DNA of 64,000 nt from Pseudarthrobacter sp. L1SW (GCF_020809045.1 NZ_CP078079.1:682001-746000); one strand, 5' to 3'; positions 23,744 through 33,454 are shown, numbered from the stretch's first letter. A program made the numbers and translations. The notes: generated by a model from the letters alone, not told the origin.

Positions 23744-25579
23744 ATGGGCGATCTGGCGCAGAAGCCGCTGCTTGAGAAAGCACCCACCACACATGCCGGT
23801 CTGCTGGCATGGGTCGAAGAGGTTGCAGAGCTAACGCAGCCGGACAGCATCTACTGGGTGGACGGGTCCGAAGAGGAAAACACCCGGCTGACCGATGAGC
23901 TGGTGGCCGCCGGAACCCTGACCCGGCTGAACCAGGACCTGTTTCCGAACTCCTTCGCAGCCTTCTCCGACCCCGCAGACGTAGCCCGCGTGGAGGAGCA
24001 GACCTTCATCTGCTCGGAAAACAAGCGCGATGCCGGGTTCACCAACAACTGGATGGCTCCCGCGGAGATGAAGGAAAAGCTGCGCGGGCTGTTCGCCGGT
24101 TCCATGCGCGGCCGCACCATGTACGTCATCCCCTTCGTCATGGGCCACCTTGACGCTGAGGACCCCAAATTCGGCGTCGAGATTACGGACAGCGCCTACG
24201 TTGTTGCCTCCATGCGCATCATGGCCAACATCGGCACCCGGGTGCTGGACAAGATCACCGAGACCAACGCGTTCTTTGTCCCGGCCCTGCATTCCCTGGG
24301 AGCCCCGCTGGAACCCGGCCAGGCCGACGTCGCATGGCCCTGCAACCCGGACAAGTGGATTGTCCACTTCCCCGAGGAGCGGTCCATCTGGTCCTTCGGC
24401 TCCGGCTACGGCGGAAACGCCCTCCTGGGCAAGAAGTGCTACGCCCTCCGCATCGCCTCCGTGATGGCCCGCGACGAAGGGTGGCTGGCTGAGCACATGC
24501 TCATCCTCAAGCTCACCTCGCCGGAGAAGAAGTCGTACTACCTGTCAGCGGCCTTCCCGTCCGCCTGCGGTAAGACCAACCTTGCCCTGCTGGACCCCAC
24601 CATTGAAGGCTGGGAAGTCGAGACCCTCGGCGATGACATCACCTGGATGCGGATCGGCAAGGAAGGCGAACTGCGCGCCACCAACCCCGAGGCCGGCCTG
24701 TTCGGTGTAGCCCCGGGCACCGGCTGGGGCACCAACCCCAATGCCATGCGCGCCATCGCCAAGGGCCACAGCATCTTCACCAACGTGGCACTGACTGACG
24801 ACGGCGGTGTCTGGTGGGAGGGCATGACGGACGAGGTGCCGGCGCACCTGACCGACTGGGAGGGGAACTCCTGGACCCCGGATTCGGACAAGCCTGCCGC
24901 CCACCCGAACTCACGGTTCTGCACGCCGATCTCCCAGATCGACATGCTGGCCGAGGAATACTACAGCCCCGAAGGCGTGGAGCTTTCCGCCATCCTCTTT
25001 GGCGGCCGCCGCAAGACCACGGTTCCCCTGGTGACCCAGGCCCGCAGCTGGACCAACGGCATCTTCATGGGATCCACGCTCTCCTCCGAGACCACTGCCG
25101 CCGCAGCCGGCCAGGTGGGTAGGCTCCGCCGCGATCCCATGGCCATGCTCCCGTTCATCGGCTACGACGCCGGCGACTACCTCAAGCACTGGATCAGTGT
25201 TTCCGGCAAGGCCAACCCCGAGCGGCTGCCCCACATCTTCCTGGTGAACTGGTTCCGCCGCACGGCCGACGGCGGGTTCGCCTGGCCGGGCTTCGGTGAC
25301 AACGCCCGTGTCCTCAAGTGGGCCATCGAGCGCATCGAGGGCAAGGCCGGTGCCGTGGAGACGCCCATCGGTTACGTGCCCGCCGGCGACTCGCTGGACC
25401 TGACCGGCCTGGACCTCACCCACGCACACGTGGAGGAAGCTGTCCGCGTGGACCGGGAGGAATGGGACGCCGAGCTGGCTTCCATCGAGGACTGGTACGC
25501 ACAGTTCGGCGATTCCCTCCCCGACGCGTTGCGTGCCGAGCTTGAAGCCCTGAAGGAACGCATGGCTGACCACAGCTAA
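23744..25579 (+). CDS. pckG: Phosphoenolpyruvate carboxykinase (GTP)
   Basis: 611 residues, standard for the GTP-type enzyme. It turns oxaloacetate into PEP for gluconeogenesis. The kinase P-loop is [13 protein letters not shown] (about residues 275-290), with metal-binding GDDITWM and NPNAMRAI also diagnostic; SRFCTP and WFRR follow. I start at the ATG at 23744 because GAAGGGA lies 6 nt before it; the ATG eight codons earlier has no such site. A Crp/GlxR-like palindrome lies in the upstream region. Confidence 0.97.
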   Translation: MGDLAQKPLLEKAPTTHAGLLAWVEEVAELTQPDSIYWVDGSEEENTRLTDELVAAGTLTRLNQDLFPNSFAAFSDPADVARVEEQTFICSENKRDAGFTNNWMAPAEMKEKLRGLFAGSMRGRTMYVIPFVMGHLDAEDPKFGVEITDSAYVVASMRIMANIGTRVLDKITETNAFFVPALHSLGAPLEPGQADVAWPCNPDKWIVHFPEERSIWSFGSGYGGNALLGKKCYALRIASVMARDEGWLAEHMLILKLTSPEKKSYYLSAAFPSACGKTNLALLDPTIEGWEVETLGDDITWMRIGKEGELRATNPEAGLFGVAPGTGWGTNPNAMRAIAKGHSIFTNVALTDDGGVWWEGMTDEVPAHLTDWEGNSWTPDSDKPAAHPNSRFCTPISQIDMLAEEYYSPEGVELSAILFGGRRKTTVPLVTQARSWTNGIFMGSTLSSETTAAAAGQVGRLRRDPMAMLPFIGYDAGDYLKHWISVSGKANPERLPHIFLVNWFRRTADGGFAWPGFGDNARVLKWAIERIEGKAGAVETPIGYVPAGDSLDLTGLDLTHAHVEEAVRVDREEWDAELASIEDWYAQFGDSLPDALRAELEALKERMADHS

Positions 25580-25601
25580 GCAGCACGCAACAAACAGGCA
25601 T

Positions 25602-25652
25602 AACGACGGCGGCGCCGCACCTTTCCAGGAAAGGTGCGGCGCCGCCGTCGTT
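25602..25652. terminator. Bidirectional terminator between pckG and hmp
   Basis: A 25-bp perfect inverted repeat around a single central base (tip loop formed by CTTTCCAGGAAAG), starting with AACGACGGCGGCGCC and ending in GTT. It serves both convergent genes. Confidence 0.9.
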
Positions 25653-25668
25653 CTCCCATCGGACTTGT

Positions 25669-26829
25669 TCAGCTGGCCAGCCAGATGTCCGGGCCGAACA
25701 CTTCGTAGTGGATCCGGGTGGCCGGGATGCCGGCGTTGATCGCTTCATTGCGGATGTTCTTCATGAACGGCAGCGGGCCGCACAGGTACAGGGAAGCGTC
25801 AGCCGGAAGATCCACCTCGCGCAGGGACATGAAGCCTTCCTTGGCTCCAGCCACTGGCTGTTCAAGCCACAGCTGCAGCTCCGCACCGTCCAGGCGTTCG
25901 ACGTCGTCCGTCATCTGGCTGCGGAGTGCCCAGCTGTCCAGCGTGCTTTCCGCATGAAGCACCAGGACCTGGCGGTCGGAGCCGGACTCGGCCAGGGACC
26001 GGAGGATGGACGCGGTGGGGGTGCAGCCGATGCCCGCGGAGGCCAGGACCACCGGCCCGTCGCCGTCCTTGAGGGTGATCTCGCCGTACGGATTGGAGAT
26101 CTCCACGATGTCACCCACCTGGACGCTGTTGTGGAGCACGGGGGAGACCTCGCCGCCGTCGTCAAGCTTGGTGGTGAAGCTGCGGCTGGTGCCGGCCTCG
26201 CCGGAGAGCGAGTACTGGCGCACCTGGCGAAGGCCTTCCGGCAGGGCCACCTTGACGCTGATGTACTGGCCGGGCAGGGCCGGGGTGACGGGCGTGTCGT
26301 CGGCGGGTTCGAGGGTGAAGGTCATGGAGCCGGCTCCTGCGGGAGTCTTGGCGGCCACCCGCCACGGCATCCACATCCTGTCGTTGGCCTGCGCTGCGTA
26401 GAGGCCCTTCTCCAGCTTGATCAGCGCATCGGCCATCAGCCAGTACACCTCGGTCCAGGCCTCGGCGATTTCCGGTGTGATGACCTCGGCAAGGTCCTCG
26501 GCGATGGCGGCGAAGAGGTGCTCGTACACCACCTGGTACTGCGGTTCCGTGATGCCCAGGGAAGCGTGCCGGTGGGCGATGCGGGACAGGACGGTCTCGG
26601 GGAGGGTGCCCGGATTGTTGACCAGGTGGGTTGCGAAGGCCGCGATGCTGCCTGCCAGTGCCTGCTGCTGGTTGCCGGAACGCTGGTTGGACCGGCTGAA
26701 CAGGCCGTCCAGGAGTTCGGGGTGCGCGGCGAACAGGCGGGCGTAGAAGTTGGGGGTGATGGCGCCGATCCGGGAGCCCACCAGGGGGAGGGTCGCTTCA
26801 ATGACGGGGCGGGATTTTTCCGAGAGCAT
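25669..26829 (-). CDS. hmp: Flavohemoprotein nitric oxide dioxygenase
   Basis: 386 residues in three parts: a globin domain (about 1-140) with proximal His in IAHRHASLGI, an FAD domain with RQYSLSGE (about 205), and an NAD domain starting ASAGIGCTPTASIL (about 265) and ending YEVFGPD. The enzyme oxidises NO to nitrate with NAD(P)H and O2. CAGGAG lies 6 nt before the ATG. The 140-bp gap upstream holds two palindromes, and the preceding gene is nsrR, so NO-responsive control is very likely. Confidence 0.96.
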   Translation of the reverse strand: MLSEKSRPVIEATLPLVGSRIGAITPNFYARLFAAHPELLDGLFSRSNQRSGNQQQALAGSIAAFATHLVNNPGTLPETVLSRIAHRHASLGITEPQYQVVYEHLFAAIAEDLAEVITPEIAEAWTEVYWLMADALIKLEKGLYAAQANDRMWMPWRVAAKTPAGAGSMTFTLEPADDTPVTPALPGQYISVKVALPEGLRQVRQYSLSGEAGTSRSFTTKLDDGGEVSPVLHNSVQVGDIVEISNPYGEITLKDGDGPVVLASAGIGCTPTASILRSLAESGSDRQVLVLHAESTLDSWALRSQMTDDVERLDGAELQLWLEQPVAGAKEGFMSLREVDLPADASLYLCGPLPFMKNIRNEAINAGIPATRIHYEVFGPDIWLAS

Positions 26830-26877
26830 GGGAACTCCTGAGGTAGCGGCCGGGGCCTTCGTCCGGCCTTCGCGAAT

Positions 26878-26898
26878 ACCTGCATGTCAAATGCAGGT
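26878..26898. promoter_or_regulatory. NsrR-like operator before hmp
   Basis: ACCTGCA-N7-TGCAGGT. On the minus strand TGCAT-TTGAC-ATGCA reproduces the half-site and 5-nt spacing of the NsrR consensus known from other bacteria. It lies 49 bp upstream of the hmp ATG. Confidence 0.6.
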
Positions 26899-26911
26899 TT
26901 TCATACCCAAT

Positions 26912-26928
26912 TTCTACATCTTGTAGAA
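26912..26928. promoter_or_regulatory. Second palindrome before hmp
   Basis: TTCTACA-TCT-TGTAGAA, a perfect 7-3-7 palindrome, 14 bp from the first operator. It overlaps another small inverted repeat, CATCTT-CTAC-AAGATG. It may be a second regulator site or part of the promoter. Confidence 0.5.
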
Positions 26929-26970
26929 GATGGAAGCAAATCGCCCTGTAATACGGGCTTGGCGGGGCTG

Positions 26971-27420
26971 TCAGATCCCGGGACGGAGCCCGATCATGCT
27001 GAAGACCGGAGCCATTTGGCGCGAAACCGGGAGGTCGGCAATGGTGATGGAATCGAGTTCCAGGTAGAACGCCTCACGTGCCCGGGACAGCGCGGAACGG
27101 AGCCTGCACTCGTTGATCAGGGGGCAGTTCCCGCCCGGAGCCACGCATTCTGCAGCATCGGTCCGGGTGTCGAGCTGCCGCAGGACCTGCCCCACGGTGG
27201 CATTGCGGCCGGCGTGGCTGAGGCGGGAACCGCCGCTACGGCCGCGGACCACCTCGATGTATCCGAGGGTGCGCAGCTTCGCCATCGCCTTGCTGACGTG
27301 GTTGTAGGGCGTCCCGACGGAGTCGGCGATGTTCTGCGTGGTCAGCAGGGTGCCGGCAGGGGCTGCCGCGAGCACCATGAGGGCCCGCAGGCTGACGTCG
27401 GCGAAGGCGTTGATCTTCAT
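26971..27420 (-). CDS. nsrR: Rrf2-family NO-sensing repressor
   Basis: 149 residues. An Rrf2 winged helix (ALMVLAAAPAGTLLTTQNIAD, VRGRSGGSRLS) and three Cys in ECVAPGGNCPLINECRL (about 97-113) that would hold an Fe-S cluster. NsrR loses DNA binding on reaction with NO. It lies directly upstream of hmp in the same direction, with palindromic operators in between. No clear ribosome site precedes the ATG; it starts 15 bp after the preceding hypothetical gene and may be co-transcribed with it. Confidence 0.9.
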   Translation of the reverse strand: MKINAFADVSLRALMVLAAAPAGTLLTTQNIADSVGTPYNHVSKAMAKLRTLGYIEVVRGRSGGSRLSHAGRNATVGQVLRQLDTRTDAAECVAPGGNCPLINECRLRSALSRAREAFYLELDSITIADLPVSRQMAPVFSMIGLRPGI

Positions 27421-27435
27421 GCGGGCGCCGCCGGT

Positions 27436-27939
27436 CTAGTCCACCCAGATCGAAGGCTCGCTGGCGTCGGCCGCCAGCTCCCCAAATTCCCACGTCTGGG
27501 TTCCGGCGTTTGCCGAGTAGGGCAGCACGGCTGCGAAGACAGACCCGTCGCGGTGCTCCGCCGCTACATGGATGGCGTCCGAGTCCTCCTCCACCAGCAG
27601 GATGTCGCAGACCACGGCGGCAGCCCGGAAATCCTCGCGGTTCTGCCGCAGCAGGGCTGTGAGGTCGCTGATCATGGCATCGGCATCAAAGTCGCCGTCT
27701 GAACCTTCCGCGGCATCTGCCGGCGATACCGCCACCAGCCGCACCTCGCCGTCGTTCTGGACGGTCAGGGCGAAAGGCAGGAAGCCGCCACTCCGGTGGA
27801 GTTGCTCCTGGGCGGCGCTGACGCCCGTGCCCAGGAGGTTCTCCAAGTCCGTGGCGGTGGCATCCGGCACCGAGCCGCGCCAGGAGCCCTGTTCTTCGGA
27901 GCCTTGTTCTTCGGAGCCATGCTCCGGCGTGCCTGTCAC
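27436..27939 (-). CDS. Conserved hypothetical protein
   Basis: 167 residues, acidic, no signal or membrane segment. The N-terminus holds a short GSEEQGSEEQGS repeat. The rest has an alternating strand/helix pattern (FLPFALTVQNDGEVRLVAVSP, DAIHVAAEHRDGSVFAAVLPYS). I recognise no named family. The GTG start follows AGGG at 4 nt and lies 6 bp from the end of the phosphomannomutase gene, so it should be expressed with it. nsrR follows 15 bp later. Confidence 0.75.
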   Translation of the reverse strand: MTGTPEHGSEEQGSEEQGSWRGSVPDATATDLENLLGTGVSAAQEQLHRSGGFLPFALTVQNDGEVRLVAVSPADAAEGSDGDFDADAMISDLTALLRQNREDFRAAAVVCDILLVEEDSDAIHVAAEHRDGSVFAAVLPYSANAGTQTWEFGELAADASEPSIWVD

Positions 27940-27945
27940 GCTGCC

Positions 27946-29364
27946 CTACGCCCGGACAATCGCCAGGACGCGGTCCCGGACCTGTTCCATCGTGGCGCGG
28001 TCGGTTGCCTCTGCGTTAAGCCGGAGGAAGGGTTCGGTGTTGGACGGGCGGAGGTTGAACCAGTAGCTGCCGTCGTTGGCGGTGAACGTGCTGCCGTCCA
28101 GGGTGTCGATGGTGATGTCCTCCTCGGCGAAGGCCGCGCGCACACGCTCCACGGCGGCGGGCTTGTCCTCGACCTCGGAGTTGATCTCGCCCGAGCTGAC
28201 GTAGGGCTCGTACTCGCGGCCCAGCTCAGAGAGCGGGCCGTCCTGTTCGCCCAGGGCTGCCAGGACATGCATCGCTGCCAGCATGCCGGTGTCCGCGTTC
28301 CAGAAGTCACGGAAGTAGAAGTGGGCTGAGTGCTCGCCGCCGAAGACCGCGCCTTCCTCCGCCATGACCGCCTTAATGAAGGAGTGGCCCACACGCGTGC
28401 GGACTGCCCGGCCGCCGTCGTGCTCCACCAGCTCTGACACGGCGCGCGAGGTGAGGAGGTTGTGGATGATCGTGGGGGTTTCCTCACCCAACGCCTTGGC
28501 GCGGGCAATCTCGCGGCGCGCCACCATGCCCGTGATGGCCGACGGCGAGACGGGCTCGCCTTTCTCGTCCACCACGAAGCAGCGGTCGGCGTCGCCGTCG
28601 AACGCCAGGCCAATGTCCGCGCCATGCTCCACCACTGCCGCCTGCAGGTCGCGGAGGTTTTCCGGTTCCAGGGGGTTCGCGGGGTGGTTGGGGAAGGAGC
28701 CGTCCAGCTCGAAGTACAGGGGAACGATGTCCAGGGGCAGCTTGGGGAGCAGGGTGTCGCCCAGCACGGCAGGGGTGGTGAGGCCGGCCATGCCGTTGCC
28801 TGCGTCCACCACCACCTTCAGCGGCCGGGAACCGGACAGGTCCACCAGCTTGCGGAGGTATTCGGAGTAGTCCTTGAGTACGTCGCGGACGCCGATGAGC
28901 CCGCGCTCGGCCGCGGCCGGGATGGCGCCCGTGTTGAGGTACTGCTCGGCGAGGGCCTGGATGTCCTTGAGGCCGGACTCGGAAGAGATGGGAACGGCGC
29001 CGGCCTTGGACATCTTGATGCCGTTGTAGCCGGCAGGGTTGTGGCTGGCGGTGAAGGTGGCCCCTGCGCGGTTCAGGTAACCGCAGGCGAAGTACAGTTC
29101 GTCCGTGGAAATCAGGTCCAGCAGCTCAACGTTGGCGCCGCGGGTGGCTGCGCCGTTGGCGAAGGCCTTGCTGAACTCCGGGGAGGAAGGGCGCATGTCC
29201 CCGCCCACCAGGATGGTCTCGCCTTCGAGCTTCAGGATGTCCACGAAGGCGGCCCCCACGGCTTCGACGATTTCGGCGGTGATGGATTCGCCCACGATGC
29301 CACGGACGTCGTACGCCTTGAAGGATGCCGAAAGGTCAAAAGTCGTTGTCTGTTCGCTAGTCAC
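27946..29364 (-). CDS. Phosphomannomutase/phosphoglucomutase
   Basis: 472 residues. The four family landmarks are present: KAYDVRG at the start, the phosphoserine loop TASHNPAGYNGIK (about 105), the metal loop DGDADR (about 245) and the sugar loop GEHSAH (about 325), with the phosphate-binding RPSNTEP at the end. It interconverts hexose 6- and 1-phosphates for polysaccharide, GDP-mannose or glycan synthesis. The GTG at 29364 is chosen: TAAGAT lies 7 nt upstream (leaderless), and residues upstream are not family-like. Confidence 0.95.
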   Translation of the reverse strand: MTSEQTTTFDLSASFKAYDVRGIVGESITAEIVEAVGAAFVDILKLEGETILVGGDMRPSSPEFSKAFANGAATRGANVELLDLISTDELYFACGYLNRAGATFTASHNPAGYNGIKMSKAGAVPISSESGLKDIQALAEQYLNTGAIPAAAERGLIGVRDVLKDYSEYLRKLVDLSGSRPLKVVVDAGNGMAGLTTPAVLGDTLLPKLPLDIVPLYFELDGSFPNHPANPLEPENLRDLQAAVVEHGADIGLAFDGDADRCFVVDEKGEPVSPSAITGMVARREIARAKALGEETPTIIHNLLTSRAVSELVEHDGGRAVRTRVGHSFIKAVMAEEGAVFGGEHSAHFYFRDFWNADTGMLAAMHVLAALGEQDGPLSELGREYEPYVSSGEINSEVEDKPAAVERVRAAFAEEDITIDTLDGSTFTANDGSYWFNLRPSNTEPFLRLNAEATDRATMEQVRDRVLAIVRA

Positions 29365-29371
29365 GGGCTTT

Positions 29372-29377
29372 ATCTTA
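29372..29377 (-). promoter_or_regulatory. -10 box for the leaderless phosphomannomutase gene
   Basis: Minus-strand TAAGAT, then AAAGCCC, then the GTG start codon. It faces the GATACT box of recQ across a 154-bp divergent gap. Confidence 0.5.
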
Positions 29378-29518
29378 CGTGGGCCGCGGAAGTGGCTGTG
29401 GAGGAAAGGTGGGGAGCGGCGTATGTGACATGGGCCGGACGGCCCTGCGGTGGCGGGGTTTCCACACATAGGGCGCCCCCGTGTGCCTGGTGTCGGAGGG
29501 GGCTGGGATACTGAATCA

Positions 29519-31729
29519 ATGGTCGATAACCAGCACGCCACCAACCTCATAGAACCCGCAACCGTTCCTGGACCGGCAGGCAGCACCGTCCCTCCCTCGT
29601 CGGCAACCCACGCGCAGGCGCTAGCCGTCCTGCGCGAACTGGTGGGCAACCCCACAGCCGGCTTCCATGAGGGCCAGTATGAAGCCATTGAGGCACTGGT
29701 CGACGACGGCCGCAGGGCTTTGGTGGTGCAGCGCACCGGTTGGGGAAAATCCGCAGTCTATTTTGTGGCGTCCCTGCTCCTGCGCCGCCGCGGGGCCGGG
29801 CCTACGCTCATCGTGTCGCCGCTCCTCGCCCTGATGCGGGACCAGGTAGCCGCGGCTGCCCGGGCAGGGGTGCGGGCTGTGGCCATCAACTCTGCGAACC
29901 AGCTGGAATGGGACACCGTCCGCGAACAGCTCGCCGCTGACCAGGTGGACGTCCTGCTGGTGTCGCCGGAACGGCTGACCAACCCCTCCTTCCGGGAAAA
30001 CCAGCTGCCCGAACTCATCCGGCGCACGGGCCTGCTGGTCATCGACGAGGCCCACTGCATCTCCGACTGGGGCCACGACTTCCGGCCCGATTACCGCAGG
30101 ATCGCCGACCTGATCACCCAGCTGCCGGATTCGGTTCCGGTGCTGGCCACCACCGCCACTGCGAACTCCCGGGTGGTCCACGACATCGAAGAGCAGCTCG
30201 GCGCGGGCGTCCTCACCATCCGTGGTGCGCTGGGCAGGGATTCCCTGCGGCTGGGGGTCCTGTCACTTCCTGACGCCAAGCAGCGCCTGGGCTGGCTGTT
30301 GACGCATCTGGCCGACCTTCCCGGCAGCGGAATCATCTATACATTAACGGTGTCCGCTGCGGAGGATACGGCGCGCCTCCTGGCGGAGGCCGGCCATGAA
30401 GTGCTGGCCTACACTGGCCGCACGGACCCCGCGGACAGGGAACGTGCCGAGCAGCTCCTGAAGGACAACCAGGTAAAGGCGCTGGTTGCCACGTCCGCGC
30501 TTGGCATGGGTTTTGACAAGCCCGATCTGGGTTTTGTTGTCCACCTGGGGGCGCCCTCCTCGCCGGTGGCCTACTACCAGCAGGTTGGGCGTGCGGGCCG
30601 TGGGGCGGCAAATGCCGATGTCCTGCTTCTGCCAGGTTCCGAAGACCGGGACATCTGGCAGTACTTCGCCACTGCTTCCATGCCGTCCGAGGAAAAAGCC
30701 GCCGCCGTCCTCACGGCGCTTGCCGAAGCCGGTACGGCATTGTCCACGGTTGCCCTGGAAGCAAGGGTGGACCTCCGCCGCACTCCGCTGGAACTGCTGT
30801 TGAAAGTCCTCTCGGTGGATGGTGCTGTGGAGCGGGTGGGTGGCGGCTGGCGGTCCACCGGGCAGCCCTGGGCCTACGACGCCGAACGGTACCGGCGGAT
30901 AGCCGAGGCACGCGTGGACGAGCAGGACTCCATGGTGATCTACCAGGACACTGCCGGCTGCCGGATGGAGTACATCACGTCCGTCCTCGACGACGAGACC
31001 GCCCATGCCTGTGGCAGGTGCGATAACTGTGCCGGCCGGTGGTTTCCGGCGGAGATCGCCGAGCAGGCTACCGCGGCGGCCGGCCAGACGCTCAGCAGGG
31101 CGGGCGGAGTGCTGGAAGCGCGGCTGCAGTGGCCCTCCGGCATGGACCGCCTCGGCGTTCCGGTCAAGGGCAAGCTCAAACCTGCGGAAGGAGTCTCGGA
31201 GGGGCGGGTCCTCGCGCGGCTGACGGACCTCGGCTGGGGCGGCGCCCTGCGGGAGCTGTTTGCGGCAGGCGCGGAGGACCGGCCCGTTGACCCCGGCGTG
31301 CTTCAGGCGTGCGTCCAGGTGCTGCGCGAATGGGGTGCCGGCGACCCCCGCAATCCAGGATGGAGCGGGGCGGGCAGGCCGGCCGCCATCGTCAGCATCC
31401 CGTCGCGCGGCAAACCTGAGCTAGTGGGGTCCCTTGCGAAGGGAATCTCGGAGATCGGCCGGATTCCGTACCTGGGCGAGCTTCAGCTGGCCCATGGTGG
31501 CCCCACGGGAAGCCGCGGGGGCAACAGCGCCTACCGGCTGGCGGGGGTGTGGGACCGCCTTGTGGTGGGGCCGGACCTTGAGGCCGCGCTGGGTTCCTTG
31601 CAGGGCGGCAGCGTGATGCTGGTCGACGACATTGTGGACAGCAGGTGGACGCTCACCGTGGCCGGCCGGGCCCTTCGCCAGGCCGGGGCGGGTGCCGTGC
31701 TTCCGCTGGTGCTGGCCCAGGCTGGCTGA
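29519..31729 (+). CDS. RecQ-family DNA helicase with C-terminal phosphoribosyltransferase-like domain
   Basis: 736 residues. Helicase motif I is RTGWGKS (Lys77), motif II DEAH (176-179), with GMGFDKPDLGFVVH and QQVGRAGRG in the second RecA fold. The RecQ zinc module is near residue 500 (CRMEY...CGRCDNC). The last 200 residues resemble a phosphoribosyltransferase: IVSIPSRGKPELV and a terminal VMLVDDIVDSRWTL. The usual TG of the PRPP loop is replaced by SR, so catalysis is doubtful. GATACT lies 6 nt before the ATG at 29519, which I take as start over an ATG 23 codons upstream. Confidence 0.9.
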   Translation: MVDNQHATNLIEPATVPGPAGSTVPPSSATHAQALAVLRELVGNPTAGFHEGQYEAIEALVDDGRRALVVQRTGWGKSAVYFVASLLLRRRGAGPTLIVSPLLALMRDQVAAAARAGVRAVAINSANQLEWDTVREQLAADQVDVLLVSPERLTNPSFRENQLPELIRRTGLLVIDEAHCISDWGHDFRPDYRRIADLITQLPDSVPVLATTATANSRVVHDIEEQLGAGVLTIRGALGRDSLRLGVLSLPDAKQRLGWLLTHLADLPGSGIIYTLTVSAAEDTARLLAEAGHEVLAYTGRTDPADRERAEQLLKDNQVKALVATSALGMGFDKPDLGFVVHLGAPSSPVAYYQQVGRAGRGAANADVLLLPGSEDRDIWQYFATASMPSEEKAAAVLTALAEAGTALSTVALEARVDLRRTPLELLLKVLSVDGAVERVGGGWRSTGQPWAYDAERYRRIAEARVDEQDSMVIYQDTAGCRMEYITSVLDDETAHACGRCDNCAGRWFPAEIAEQATAAAGQTLSRAGGVLEARLQWPSGMDRLGVPVKGKLKPAEGVSEGRVLARLTDLGWGGALRELFAAGAEDRPVDPGVLQACVQVLREWGAGDPRNPGWSGAGRPAAIVSIPSRGKPELVGSLAKGISEIGRIPYLGELQLAHGGPTGSRGGNSAYRLAGVWDRLVVGPDLEAALGSLQGGSVMLVDDIVDSRWTLTVAGRALRQAGAGAVLPLVLAQAG

Positions 31730-31788
31730 TTCATCCCGGCCCGCCCACGGCCGACTGGCTAAGGCGGGCTGGCCTACCCAGGCTGGAT

Positions 31789-33225
31789 CTAGACCCGCTG
31801 CGCCTTCCGCCGGCTGACTTCCGCACCGGCGTGCCGCGGCAGGAACACGCTGTCCGCCGTGCTCGCCAGCATCAACACCGCCATGGCGAGGAACGCGCCG
31901 CGGAACGGGCCGGCGGCGTCAGCCGGAAAACTGTTGAGCCCGTCGAACAGCCGGATGAGCAGGGCCCCGACAGCAATGCCGGCAGCAGTAGCGAGCTGGA
32001 CCAGAGTGGCAGAAACCGTATTTGCCGAGGTGAGCTGCGCGGGTGCGATGTCGGCGTACTGGACTGACGCATAGGCCGAGAACCCGATCGAGCGGAAGGC
32101 GCCGCTGCAGACCAGCAGGGCGAACGTCAGCGGCTCTGGTGTTTCTGCCGTAAGCAGGGCGCACAGGACAAACGTAGCGGCAGAAGCAAGGGAGGCGAAG
32201 ACGAGCACCGCCTTGAAGCCAAAACGCCGGATCAGGGGCGTGGTGGCCGGCTTGATACCAATGTTGCCGATGAACACGGCCGCCACCATGGCGCCCGCGT
32301 GCAGCGGGGACCACCCGAACCCGGCCTGGAACATCAGCGGCAGCAGGAAAGGGACGGAACTGATGGTCAGGCGGTAGGCGAACCCGCCGGTGGCCATCGC
32401 CCTGAAGGTGCGGGTACTGAAGACCCCGAGGTCAAAGAGCGGATTCCGGGTCCTGCGCATCCAGATGACGGCGCAGGCAACAGCCACCACACCGAACCCG
32501 GCGCTCAGCGCGGCCCAGGGAGCGGAAGGGTGGGCGCTCACCAGTTCAAGGCCCGCCACCAGGGCGCCAACCCCCAGGGTGGTGAGCGACAACCCCAGCC
32601 AGTCCAGCCGTCGGCCGCGGTCACCGGCCCGTGCAGGCACCAGGCGCAGGGCCGCAATGAACGCCGCCACACCCAGCGGGAGGTTGATCAGGAAGATCCA
32701 GTGCCAGGAAAGGTAGGTGGTCAGGGCGCCGCCCACCAGCGGTGCGAGCACCGGCGCCAGGAGCCCGGGCCATACCAGGAACGCCGTGGCGCGGAGGAGG
32801 TCGGCCTTCGGCGTCCCGCGGAGGACCAGGAGGGTTCCCACCGGTACCATCATGGCGCCGCCGAACCCCTGCGCGGTCCTGCTGAGAGTGAGGGCAACGA
32901 GGTCCTGGCTGAGTGAACACGCCAGGGATGCGGCTGTGAAGATGGCAATGGCAAGGCAAAAGATGCGGCGGGCACCAAAGCGCTCAGCCAGCCAGCCGCT
33001 GAGCGGGATGCCCATGGCGACGGTCAGGAGGTATGCGGTCATGGTGATGTTCACGTCCGCGGCTGGAACCCGGAAGTCGGCGGCGATGTTGGGGATGGCC
33101 GTGGTGAGGACCGTGCCGTCGAGGAATTCCATGAAGAAAGTGGCGGCCACCAGGAGCGCCAGGCGGGGACTCCACACCTGCACCGGGCCGCCGTGCGCCT
33201 CATCCACCGTGTTGCTTGTTGCCAT
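31789..33225 (-). CDS. MFS drug exporter, DHA2-like
   Basis: 478 residues with about 14 hydrophobic segments. N-terminal MEFLDGTVLTTAIPNIA is the motif of proton-driven multidrug exporters, followed by GWLAERFGARR (motif A) and SRTAQGFGGAMMVPVG. The open frame continues upstream through a tRNA gene, so I start at the ATG at 33225, six nt after CAGGAT. The substrate is not predictable. It converges on recQ with a 59-bp gap that holds no obvious terminator. Confidence 0.88.
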   Translation of the reverse strand: MATSNTVDEAHGGPVQVWSPRLALLVAATFFMEFLDGTVLTTAIPNIAADFRVPAADVNITMTAYLLTVAMGIPLSGWLAERFGARRIFCLAIAIFTAASLACSLSQDLVALTLSRTAQGFGGAMMVPVGTLLVLRGTPKADLLRATAFLVWPGLLAPVLAPLVGGALTTYLSWHWIFLINLPLGVAAFIAALRLVPARAGDRGRRLDWLGLSLTTLGVGALVAGLELVSAHPSAPWAALSAGFGVVAVACAVIWMRRTRNPLFDLGVFSTRTFRAMATGGFAYRLTISSVPFLLPLMFQAGFGWSPLHAGAMVAAVFIGNIGIKPATTPLIRRFGFKAVLVFASLASAATFVLCALLTAETPEPLTFALLVCSGAFRSIGFSAYASVQYADIAPAQLTSANTVSATLVQLATAAGIAVGALLIRLFDGLNSFPADAAGPFRGAFLAMAVLMLASTADSVFLPRHAGAEVSRRKAQRV

Positions 33226-33338
33226 CCGACAATCCTGCCATCGCCGGGCCCCGCGAAGCGCCGGGTGTCCGTCCGACGGACGGCTACGTCCGCGGTGGTG
33301 GACGCATCGGCGCAGTGGAAATGCCGCGGCACGCAAAA

Positions 33339-33361
33339 GGCCCCGGTCCAGGACCGGGGCC
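33339..33361 (-). terminator. tRNA-Ser(GCT) terminator
   Basis: GGCCCCGGT-CCTGG-ACCGGGGCC followed by TTTT on the minus strand, 6 nt after the tRNA. Confidence 0.85.
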
Positions 33362-33366
33362 AAACG

Positions 33367-33454
33367 CGGAGACGGGGGGATTTGAACCCCCGGTGGAGTT
33401 GTGCCCCACACTTCATTAGCAGTGAAGCCCATTCGGCCGCTCTGGCACGTCTCC
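33367..33454 (-). tRNA. tRNA-Ser(GCT)
   Basis: Class II tRNA: acceptor GGAGACG with CGTCTCC, anticodon loop CTGCTAA (anticodon GCT, codons AGC/AGU), long variable arm, T loop GTTCAAATC. CCA is not encoded. Confidence 0.95.

Noticed and set aside
29365..29736. N-terminal extension of the phosphomannomutase frame
   Set aside because: It would run into recQ, and the family N-terminus begins just after the GTG at 29364.
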